A stretch of 7,041 nucleotides of DNA from Planctomycetaceae bacterium (GTDB lineage Bacteria; Planctomycetota; Planctomycetia; Planctomycetales; Planctomycetaceae): positions 1 to 7,041 of the forward strand of contig JALWSL010000243.1 in assembly GCA_027080405.1 (NCBI GenBank). The letters run 5' to 3'. The translations under genes and the position numbers were made by a program. Shown piece after piece: positions 1 through 5,180 of this stretch (position 1 is the stretch's first letter; each line of letters starts with the position of its first letter). Under the pieces are notes generated by a model. That model saw nothing but the letters and a program-made list of their open reading frames with translations, was not told the DNA's origin and did no database searches.

Positions 1-981
1 GTCGTGGTGCGTGCACCAGTCGGGGGCATGTTGCAATCATGGGCTGTCGAAGAAGGAACGCAGATTGATCCTCAGGTTTTGGTCTGCACATTATCTGATG
101 ACAATCTGGATCAACAAATCCAATCACAACAACGAGAAGTCGCTCGCCTTGATGCGAAATTGAGCGCATTGAAGGCGGAGGTAGATGTCAAACTGCACGA
201 CCTGCTTCGTGAACTTGATGGAGATATTTACGCGACACAATTGCAAACGGCCGATCTGCTTCAGAAAAAATACCTCCACGAAATAGAACTGATGGCGTGG
301 CGGGATGCCCGTGAACAGAAGCAAATTGATGATTCTCCCAAACAGAAAACAGCTTCGCTGGAACCAGTCATCAACTCGCTACCGATCAGCAGTTCTTCTT
401 CCCTGACTGATACGAAGATCGACGCTCTGTTGAAAGAAGAAGCCGCTCTGAATGCCTTTGAAGTAGCGAAAGAACAATTGGAAATCTGCTCACAAAGACT
501 GAATGAATTGCAGACGCAGAAGAAAAATCTTCTGGAAAAAGTGAGACAGGCGAACGGCTTGACAGAAGTGGAAATTCAACTGAACCAGGCAAAAGCCGAA
601 CTGAATGAGTTGAAGCACCGCCAGTCCCAACTGCAGATCTATTCGCCAGAACAGGGAACGATCTCCAATTATCGCGTTCATCCGGGGGAAAGAGTTGCCG
701 CTGGAGAAGCGATTGCAGAGCTTTATCAAATGGAGGAGGCCTACATTGTGGCTCACATCCCCTGCTCGGTCGTCGGAAAGTTCCAGGTGGAATCGACTGT
801 GAAATGCCTGTTTCCAAACGGCGAAAAACGAACCGGGATTGTTACGCACGTTGCTCTTACCGCAGAGCAGACTGGAGATTCCACACTCGTAAACACGCCC
901 ACCGTCCCCATTCGTATCGAACAGACCGGTGCATTATGGCCATCCATACCGGTTGGTGGTCATGTCAAAATCTTCCGTTAA
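1..981 (+). CDS. HlyD-family membrane fusion (periplasmic adaptor) protein, 5'-truncated
   Basis: The reading frame is open from base 1 and ends at TAA 979-981, giving the C-terminal 326 residues; the true start lies upstream of the window. Numbered from the window edge, residues 3-32 (VRAPVGGML, then EEGTQIDPQ) form the first half of a biotinyl/lipoyl-like domain. Residues about 33-210 are a long Leu/Glu/Gln/Lys-rich alpha-hairpin, broken by a Ser/Pro-rich stretch at about 111-135. Residues 211-243 (IYSPEQGTISNYRVHPGE, then AAGEAIAEL) form the second lipoyl half. Residues 245-326 are the beta-barrel/membrane-proximal end. This split-lipoyl plus hairpin order is the hallmark of adaptors that link an inner-membrane exporter to an outer-membrane TolC-type channel. 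The N-terminal membrane anchor is not visible. The exporter and substrate are unknown. A TolC homologue lies further along the same strand, but pairing with it is only inference. Confidence 0.85.
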   Translation, partial: VVVRAPVGGMLQSWAVEEGTQIDPQVLVCTLSDDNLDQQIQSQQREVARLDAKLSALKAEVDVKLHDLLRELDGDIYATQLQTADLLQKKYLHEIELMAWRDAREQKQIDDSPKQKTASLEPVINSLPISSSSSLTDTKIDALLKEEAALNAFEVAKEQLEICSQRLNELQTQKKNLLEKVRQANGLTEVEIQLNQAKAELNELKHRQSQLQIYSPEQGTISNYRVHPGERVAAGEAIAELYQMEEAYIVAHIPCSVVGKFQVESTVKCLFPNGEKRTGIVTHVALTAEQTGDSTLVNTPTVPIRIEQTGALWPSIPVGGHVKIFR

Positions 982-1159
982 GCGAGCAGGGCTTTATCGG
1001 TCGAATTTTCAGTAGTCACATATTCTCCCGGTTGGTTGTGTCGCTCTTGTGGGCTCTATTGGCTATGATGTCCCCGGGGTTTTTCGACTTCGCTTTCTTC
1101 ACCAACACGAACCTGAATTACGGCTCCTCTCGTCTCGGGCCTGCAAACGAATTCCTGCG

Positions 1160-2356
1160 ATGCACAATTTCAATATGCCGGCCTCCACGACAGACATTCT
1201 CTGTCAATTGATATCGATTCCCAGTGTTAACCCGATGGGCCGAGACCTGACCGGTGAGTTATATCTTGAAGAAAAGATGAGCGACTGGCTGGAGGAGTTT
1301 TTTCAGTCGATCGGTGCGGATTACGAGCGCATCGAAGTTGCCCCAGGTCGAGCAAACGTGATTGCCCGATACGAATCTCCCGGCTCGAAGACGGTGCTGC
1401 TGCTCGATGCCCATCAGGATACCGTTCCGGTTGATGGCATGACGATCCCGCCATTCGAGCCGATCATAAAAAATGGGAGAATTTCCGGTCGTGGTGCCTG
1501 CGATGTTAAAGGCGGAATGGCTGCTGCCCTCTGGGCATTTCGGAAACTGGTGCAGGAAAAACCTCCCGAAGCCGCGAATGTCATCCTCAGTTGCACGTGT
1601 GACGAAGAGGCGACCACAATCGGCATTAACGATCTGGTCAAATGCTGGCAGGAACCAAACCGGCGGTCACGCCTGATTCAGACTCCTCCCGATGCCGCCC
1701 TCATCATCGAGCCGACTGAACTGGATGTCGTTGTTGCCCATCGGGGAGTTCTCCGTTTTCGCATCAACGTAGCAGGTCGGGCCTGTCACAGTTCGGAACC
1801 GACGCAGGGGATCAATGCAATTTACCGCATGGCCCGTGTCGTTTCACTGCTGGAACAATATGCCGGCAGGCTGCAAGATTCAATACAACCCCATCCGTTA
1901 TGTGGCGGTGCAACAATCAGCGTCGGACGAATAACCGGCGGAATGAGTGTGAATACGGTGCCGGATCATTGCAGTATCGAAGTGGATCGGCGACTGATTC
2001 CCGGAGAAGATTCGCAAGAGTTTTTACAGGACGTTTTCAAATTTATTGACAGCCAGATTGATTTTGAAATAGAGTTCGAAAAACCCTGGATCGATTATCC
2101 CGCATTGGGTAATCACAACAACGACTGGATAACGAAACGGTTGCTGAATTGTATCGAACGGGTCGATGGCAAGCATCGTGCTGTCGGTGTTTCCTACTGC
2201 ACTCACGCTTCCCCTGTCGGGGCCTCGGGCATCCCTGCTGTCGTGTTTGGCCCCGGTTCAATTTCACAGGCCCATACCAACGATGAGTACATCGAAATCG
2301 ACCAACTGGAGAAAGCGGCGGAAATTTTCTATCAATTCTGTCTTGATGAGAATTGA
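1160..2356 (+). CDS. M20-family zinc metallopeptidase/deacylase (ArgE/DapE type)
   Basis: This is a cytosolic di-zinc amidohydrolase that cleaves an N-acyl or peptide bond. From ATG 1160 it has 398 residues, normal for the family. The expected residues are present: His85 and Asp87 in LLLDAHQDTVP, bridging Asp115 in GRGACDVKGGM, catalytic Glu149 with ligand Glu150 in CDEEATT, Glu184 in IIEPTELD, His210 of the lid/dimerisation domain in CHSSEPTQGINAI, and the last His ligand, His372, in AHTNDE. The EPT...HRG and HSSEP..GINAI wording is closest to the acetylornithine deacetylase/succinyl-diaminopimelate desuccinylase branch, but substrate cannot be read from sequence, so no symbol is given. The frame is open back to a GTG at 1049. 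I prefer ATG 1160 because family similarity begins just after it (LISIPSVNP, residues 18-26). ATG 1175 is also possible. Neither ATG has a clear SD. The 178 bp between it and the upstream adaptor gene show no convincing gene or promoter. Confidence 0.9.
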   Translation: MHNFNMPASTTDILCQLISIPSVNPMGRDLTGELYLEEKMSDWLEEFFQSIGADYERIEVAPGRANVIARYESPGSKTVLLLDAHQDTVPVDGMTIPPFEPIIKNGRISGRGACDVKGGMAAALWAFRKLVQEKPPEAANVILSCTCDEEATTIGINDLVKCWQEPNRRSRLIQTPPDAALIIEPTELDVVVAHRGVLRFRINVAGRACHSSEPTQGINAIYRMARVVSLLEQYAGRLQDSIQPHPLCGGATISVGRITGGMSVNTVPDHCSIEVDRRLIPGEDSQEFLQDVFKFIDSQIDFEIEFEKPWIDYPALGNHNNDWITKRLLNCIERVDGKHRAVGVSYCTHASPVGASGIPAVVFGPGSISQAHTNDEYIEIDQLEKAAEIFYQFCLDEN

Positions 2357-2388
2357 CAGCAGCGACGAAAGCGATGTTTACGTTGCTG
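2357..2388 (+). terminator. Hairpin immediately after the M20 stop codon (weak terminator candidate)
   Basis: CAGCAGCG (2357-2364) can pair with CGTTGCTG (2381-2388), giving an 8-bp stem with one G-T wobble and a 16-nt loop. It begins on the base after the TGA. There is no T-tract directly after the stem; the nearest T-run is at about 2404-2409. It may be an mRNA 3'-end stabiliser or a poor terminator rather than a classic intrinsic one. Confidence 0.25.
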
Positions 2389-2472
2389 GACCAACCAATT
2401 CTGATTTTTCCTCTCACCACTAGCATAGCGTAGCAAAACATCTCCTGTTGATGATAAACAAACCGTTCAATA

Positions 2473-2506
2473 GAATGACGGAGTTGCAAGAATGACGGGG
2501 TTGCAA
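2473..2506. repeat. Two-copy 17-bp tandem repeat upstream of the transaldolase gene
   Basis: GAATGACGGAGTTGCAA (2473-2489) is followed without a gap by GAATGACGGGGTTGCAA (2490-2506), differing at one base. Each unit ends in the palindrome TTGCAA. It lies 55 bp before the transaldolase ATG in the 205-bp gap after the M20 gene. It could be a regulator binding site or a simple slippage duplication. The repeat itself is certain; any function is not. Confidence 0.75.
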
Positions 2507-2561
2507 TGCTTGAAATTCGTCCCTCTCCGGTAATGAAAGAATTATAACGAAAGACTTTTCC

Positions 2562-3614
2562 ATGACGCCTCTCGAAAGTTTGATTGCAACAGGAACAAAA
2601 CTTTGGCTCGATAGCATTGATCCTGATCTTGTCCTTGAAAACAGGGCATTGGGGGCCACGGGAGCGACGTCAAACCCGATTATCGTCACCAATTTGCTCA
2701 AGACAGGCCGTTTTGATGCGCAACTCGCCTCACTTCTTGCTGAGGATCTCAGCGATGACGAAGTCGCCTGGAGGATGACAGATCAGCTTGTCAAAAATGC
2801 ACAGGATGTTTTTGCGGATGTTTTTCGCAGCACCTCGGGAAACGATGGATATGTCAGTTTCGAACTTGACCCACTTTTGGAGGCAGAATCCTGCCTGTTG
2901 AGTGTTGAGGAAAAATCGCGAAAATATGTCGATTTGGCGAAGAAATGGTCAGCCGGGCACGAAAACCGGATGATCAAGGTACCAGCAACGCCGGGCGGGT
3001 TGGCGGCTATTGAAGAAAGGGTGGCCCAGGGGGTCACGGTGAATGTGACACTCATTTTCTCGGATCGCCAATACGAACTGGCGAGAGATGCTGTCTGGCG
3101 AGGCGCGCAACGCCGCAGTGGGCAACAGAAATTGAAATCGGTCTACAGCATTTTCATCAGTCGCATCGACGTCTACACCGAGCAACACGTACCTGAACTT
3201 TCAACAGATGCCCAGGGAGAAGTTGGCATCGTGAATGCGAAGCGAATCTGGCAGAAAAATCAATCATTCTGGGCAGACAAAAATTTGCCACTCGATCAGG
3301 AAATCGTTTTTGCCAGCACTGGCACGAAAAAACCGGAAGATCCAAAGGACAAGTATGTCTCCGCCCTGGCGGGATCGGATATTCAAACAAATCCACCGGC
3401 TACCAATGAGGCGATTCAGGCCATGACAGGAAAAATATTCACTCGTCAGGTTGATCAACTGCCAGCCCGGGAAGTTCTGGACGAAATTGATCGCCTTGTC
3501 GACTTCCAACACCTGGAAGAAACATTGATGCAGGAAGGCCTGAAGAAATTTGCAGATCCCCAGAATGCTCTCCTGTCGCTCATTGCAGAGACACGGAAAT
3601 CACTCGGAAACTGA
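2562..3614 (+). CDS. tal: Transaldolase
   Basis: This 350-residue cytosolic enzyme transfers the dihydroxyacetone unit between sedoheptulose-7-phosphate and glyceraldehyde-3-phosphate in the non-oxidative pentose phosphate pathway. Family motifs run in order. LWLDSI (14-19) carries the conserved Asp17. [12 protein letters not shown] (31-42) follows. [11 protein letters not shown] (137-147) carries Lys139, expected to form the Schiff base. [11 protein letters not shown] (157-167), [10 protein letters not shown] (196-205) and [16 protein letters not shown] (251-266) complete the barrel signature. Length and the NPPAT segment near 277-281 fit the longer bacterial type rather than the short ~220-residue fructose-6-phosphate aldolase-like type. 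ATG 2562 places the first strand at the usual distance from the N-terminus. No good SD precedes it. It follows the M20 gene after 205 bp, so it probably has its own promoter, and it converges with the minus-strand 98-aa gene 79 bp downstream. Nothing about it is unusual. Confidence 0.93.
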   Translation: MTPLESLIATGTKLWLDSIDPDLVLENRALGATGATSNPIIVTNLLKTGRFDAQLASLLAEDLSDDEVAWRMTDQLVKNAQDVFADVFRSTSGNDGYVSFELDPLLEAESCLLSVEEKSRKYVDLAKKWSAGHENRMIKVPATPGGLAAIEERVAQGVTVNVTLIFSDRQYELARDAVWRGAQRRSGQQKLKSVYSIFISRIDVYTEQHVPELSTDAQGEVGIVNAKRIWQKNQSFWADKNLPLDQEIVFASTGTKKPEDPKDKYVSALAGSDIQTNPPATNEAIQAMTGKIFTRQVDQLPAREVLDEIDRLVDFQHLEETLMQEGLKKFADPQNALLSLIAETRKSLGN

Positions 3615-3693
3615 AAGTCGGTTCAGGAGTTCCGGTTCCGCTTGCCGGCCCGATCCTGTTTGCCGCGATGCAACGCCGCCTGAATCAATTCTT

Positions 3694-3990
3694 CTAAAGA
3701 TCATCAATTTCTGAATCGGGAGATTCCACCACAGGAATATCCGAAACGGTATCATTGATAATCGCCATATTGCTGTTGGTGCGGTTGATTTTTTCGATTT
3801 CAGTCTTCGCCATTTCTTCCAGCCCGGATTGCACAGCGACGAATCCACGGTACAAACCACGAATGCTGTTATCGGAGATCAACAGAGCGTTGAGAAGCTC
3901 AGCCTCGGACTGCTCAAGCTCCTGATCACGAGCCTTCCCGAAAAGGGCCAGCAATTCCAATTTTGTCGTTGGTTTGTTGAGATTTGTCAT
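3694..3990 (-). CDS. Small acidic protein resembling the N-terminal domain of planctomycete FecR-type sigma partners (putative soluble anti-sigma factor)
   Basis: This 98-residue protein has no signal peptide, no membrane segment and no cysteine or histidine, so it is neither a zinc-binding anti-sigma factor nor a membrane-anchored one. Residues about 12-62 (ELLALFGKARDQELEQSEAE, then LLNALLISDNSIRGLYRGF, then VAVQSGLEEMA) follow the pattern I recall for the start of FecR/LamG proteins encoded beside planctomycete ECF sigma genes: a short helix, D/G-x-E-L, an E-rich helix, LLxxD, RxLYxxxV, then xxxLEEM. In those proteins this domain is followed by a membrane helix and FecR and LamG domains. 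Here it is followed only by a polar linker (63-84) and an acidic tail ending SEIDDL. The gene lies downstream of the ECF sigma gene on the same strand, which supports a regulatory role. The start is set by a good SD (AGGGG, 6 nt before ATG). The family call is from memory of the motif and is moderately uncertain; existence of the gene is more secure. Confidence 0.6.
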   Translation of the reverse strand: MTNLNKPTTKLELLALFGKARDQELEQSEAELLNALLISDNSIRGLYRGFVAVQSGLEEMAKTEIEKINRTNSNMAIINDTVSDIPVVESPDSEIDDL

Positions 3991-3996
3991 GCCATT

Positions 3997-4001
3997 CCCC
4001 T
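3997..4001 (-). promoter_or_regulatory. Shine-Dalgarno site of the 98-aa gene
   Basis: On the minus strand the sequence reads AGGGG-AATGGC-ATG, a G-rich SD with a 6-nt spacer. It decides the start of the 98-aa gene and makes that short gene credible. Confidence 0.6.
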
Positions 4002-4239
4002 GACAGCGATCTACTCCACCGCCTAACCGCCCTCTCTATCATGTTAAAAAACGCCCCAACTCCTCTTATTTGAGGCATGCAGCCCAGAAAACCGCCGCCC
4101 GAGACCAGTGAAGCCCGCCTCAGTCTTCCCGATTCACGTGGAAGCTCAACAAACTTCAAGCCGGATTTCCAAACGCTGAAAGTCAACTGTTCCCAAACCT
4201 CGCCCGCATACAACAACAGCCATTAATAACTTCCTCTTA

Positions 4240-4259
4240 AAATTGCATTGTTGCAATTT
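4240..4259 (-). terminator. Perfect inverted repeat directly after the sigma factor stop (attenuator or terminator candidate)
   Basis: AAATTGCA-TTGT-TGCAATTT is a perfect 8-bp inverted repeat with a 4-nt loop, starting 2 bp beyond the sigma gene's TAA on the minus strand. The stem is AT-rich and the minus-strand 3' arm ends in TTTT, so it could act as a weak terminator separating the sigma gene from the 98-aa gene. It could equally be a protein-binding dyad. The symmetry is certain; the role is inferred. Confidence 0.4.
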
Positions 4260-4261
4260 AT

Positions 4262-4792
4262 TTACTGATTTTCCTGAATTTTGTGGATACATTTCATAAG
4301 CCCGGCGTAAATACTGTTCATCAGTCTACTTATTTTTGATTCCGAACAACCCTCCCTTTGAGCAATCATGCGATTGGTGACATTTGGCTGGTGCCTGTCA
4401 AAGAGAAGTTTTCGGTGTTCAGGCGACAACTTTGACAGGCAGGTTTGCAGGGCATCCAGCAAAGATTCTTGCGACACCCCAACGGTGATCGCCTGTTCCC
4501 ACCAAAGTGCATCAAGTGCTTCCGGGGAGACGGAACGGGTTTTCCGTTTCGCCATCTTTGTGCAGTATTTCATCACCCTGTTTTTGGCAATTCCAAACAG
4601 CCAGGGCTGAAATTGCTCCTTTGACTGCAGTGTTTCGATTTTTTCCCAGGCGATTGAGGCGACCTCCTGCATCACGTCTTCTGAATCTTCAGCGGAAAAG
4701 ATCGCACTTCGGATAAACGCTCGCAGTTGGGGACGACAGGCCAGGTATGCCTGTTCGAACCATTTTTGCGTATATCGTGGTGCGTTATTCAT
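4262..4792 (-). CDS. ECF-type RNA polymerase sigma-70 family factor (Rhodopirellula/Verrucomicrobium type)
   Basis: This 176-residue protein has only regions 2 and 4, as expected of extracytoplasmic-function sigma factors. Region 2 spans about 12-78: the AYLACRPQLRAFIRSAIF helix, then the core-binding acidic AEDSEDVMQEV (34-44), then WLFGIAKNRVMKY (64-76), the segment that in the family covers -10 recognition. Region 4 spans about 112-170: LSPEHRKLLFDRH, then IAQREGCSESKISRLMNSI as the helix-turn-helix for the -35 element, then GLMKCI. Wording such as LRAFIRS and LMKCI is typical of the PVC-group family. I chose ATG 4792; a TTG at 4801 in the same frame would add three residues (MAN) and is less likely. 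No obvious SD precedes it. An ECF-like promoter lies 41 bp upstream, suggesting autoregulation, and the same element precedes the divergent TolC gene. The usual large membrane FecR partner is absent; a 98-aa protein occupies the downstream position. Confidence 0.88.
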   Translation of the reverse strand: MNNAPRYTQKWFEQAYLACRPQLRAFIRSAIFSAEDSEDVMQEVASIAWEKIETLQSKEQFQPWLFGIAKNRVMKYCTKMAKRKTRSVSPEALDALWWEQAITVGVSQESLLDALQTCLSKLSPEHRKLLFDRHQPNVTNRMIAQREGCSESKISRLMNSIYAGLMKCIHKIQENQ

Positions 4793-4832
4793 ATTTGCCA
4801 ACGGTTACTTTTTGAGTCTTGAGCAAATTTCC

Positions 4833-4859
4833 TACGGTTCATTTCACTTACGTTGTTCA
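4833..4859 (-). promoter_or_regulatory. Putative ECF-type promoter of the sigma gene (autoregulatory)
   Basis: On the minus strand, TGAACA (4859-4854) is followed by 17 nt and CGTA (4836-4833), continuing as CGTAG. The GAAC -35 and CGT-type -10 are the standard ECF architecture (for example the TGAAAC/CGTA of Bacillus SigW and GGAAC of sigma-E). The start codon lies 41 nt beyond the -10 element, allowing a leader of about 34 nt. The same GAAC-N18-CGTAG occurs upstream of the divergent TolC gene. No start-site data are available. Confidence 0.5.
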
Positions 4860-5010
4860 GAATGAATCGGCGACACCGGGAATCCCCGTCACGAGTTCAA
4901 CAAGACAGATGCCTTCAGCCTGCCAATTGATCACCACAAATCACGGATGTCGGGCCCCAATTGCCTTCTGATCGTAACGGAGCCGGTTTGCTTTGCTATT
5001 TGAAAATCTT

Positions 5011-5043
5011 GGTAAATATCCACGACTCGTGTGAATATATACC
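5011..5043. repeat. 33-bp imperfect palindrome, possible operator
   Basis: Arms in order are GGTA, ATAT, CACGA, a central C, then TCGTG, ATAT and TACC, with a one-base mismatch (5015/5039) and unequal short interruptions (5020; 5032-5034) between the blocks. That gives 13 matched pairs about a single central base. The one-base centre makes an RNA hairpin unlikely and a dimeric DNA-binding protein site more plausible. It lies about 90-120 bp upstream of the TolC -35 element, too far to overlap that promoter. Confidence 0.4.
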
Positions 5044-5116
5044 AATTGTAACGCCGATAGCGACTGTAGGAAACGATGCGCTTATTCCGGAAGGGGGGAT
5101 CCTGCCGGTTTGCCGG

Positions 5117-5136
5117 GGTTCCAGTAATTTGGAACC
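5117..5136. repeat. Inverted repeat overlapping the -35 of the TolC promoter
   Basis: GGTTCCA-GTAATT-TGGAACC is a perfect 7-bp inverted repeat with a 6-nt centre. Its right arm contains the GGAACC that serves as the proposed -35 element. It could be an operator where a regulator competes with RNA polymerase, or two oppositely oriented -35-like half sites. No CGTA-like -10 is found for the leftward orientation. Confidence 0.45.
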
Positions 5137-5157
5137 TGTCGATCAATATTGACCGTA
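5131..5157 (+). promoter_or_regulatory. Putative ECF-type promoter of the TolC gene
   Basis: GGAACC (5131-5136) is separated by 17 nt from CGTA (5154-5157), continuing as CGTAG. It shares GAAC-N18-CGTAG, and the preceding C of CCGTAG, with the element upstream of the sigma gene. The implied start near 5163-5165 leaves a leader of about 16-18 nt with the SD inside it. The match in spacing, orientation and distance to the start codon is the evidence; activity is inferred. Confidence 0.5.
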
Positions 5158-5170
5158 GTGAGCAGGGAAC

Positions 5171-5176
5171 GGGGTG
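5171..5176 (+). promoter_or_regulatory. Shine-Dalgarno site selecting a GTG start
   Basis: GGGGTG lies 4 nt before GTG 5181. An in-frame TGA at 5175-5177 blocks any start further upstream in this frame, and the lipoprotein signal begins right after this GTG, so GTG 5181 is the start of the TolC gene. Confidence 0.6.
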
Positions 5177-5180
5177 AATT

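Larger units (their letters stand above)
4793..5180. other. 388-bp divergent regulatory region between the sigma and TolC genes
   Basis: No credible protein gene or structural RNA is seen here. Short open frames on both strands lack SD sites and overlap the promoter elements or the start of the TolC gene. The region carries an ECF-like promoter at each end facing outward, a 33-bp imperfect dyad (5011-5043), an inverted repeat overlapping the TolC -35 (5117-5136), and a 10-bp direct repeat GCCGGTTTGC at 4982-4991 and 5104-5113. Positions about 4865-4980 show nothing I can interpret. Confidence 0.6.

Noticed and set aside
1072..1084. CCCCGGGG followed by a T-run, as a terminator
   Set aside because: The palindrome has no loop, so it cannot form an RNA hairpin.
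1049..1159. N-terminal extension of the M20 enzyme from GTG 1049
   Set aside because: The extra 37 residues do not resemble the family, whose similarity starts just after ATG 1160; no SD is seen at the GTG.
2510..2536. TTGAAA-N15-TAATGA as a housekeeping promoter for the transaldolase gene
   Set aside because: The spacer is short and the -10 matches TATAAT at only two positions.
3620..3686. GGTTCAGG...CCTGAATC pairing as a bidirectional terminator between the convergent genes
   Set aside because: The loop is over 50 nt, there is one wobble pair and no T-tract follows on either strand. A terminator is expected here but I cannot point to one.
3716..3744. Imperfect hairpin near the 3' end of the 98-aa gene
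   Set aside because: It lies inside coding sequence with a bulged stem and no T-tract; likely chance.
3926..4216. 96-codon minus-strand frame starting with TTG between the sigma gene and the 98-aa gene
   Set aside because: It overlaps the better supported 98-aa gene and its SD, starts with TTG without an SD, and has an Arg/Gly/Ser-rich composition with no recognisable motif.
4077..4226. 49-codon plus-strand frame (starts MQPRKPPPE)
   Set aside because: The GAGG is one base from the ATG, too close to act as an SD. The frame is antisense to the sigma/partner gap and has no known similarity.
4793..4801. TTG 4801 as the sigma factor start
   Set aside because: ATG 4792 lies three codons downstream in the same frame; neither has an SD, so the common start codon is preferred.
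4961..5152. 63-codon plus-strand frame upstream of the TolC gene
   Set aside because: TTG start without an SD; it runs through the palindrome, the inverted repeat and the proposed promoter.
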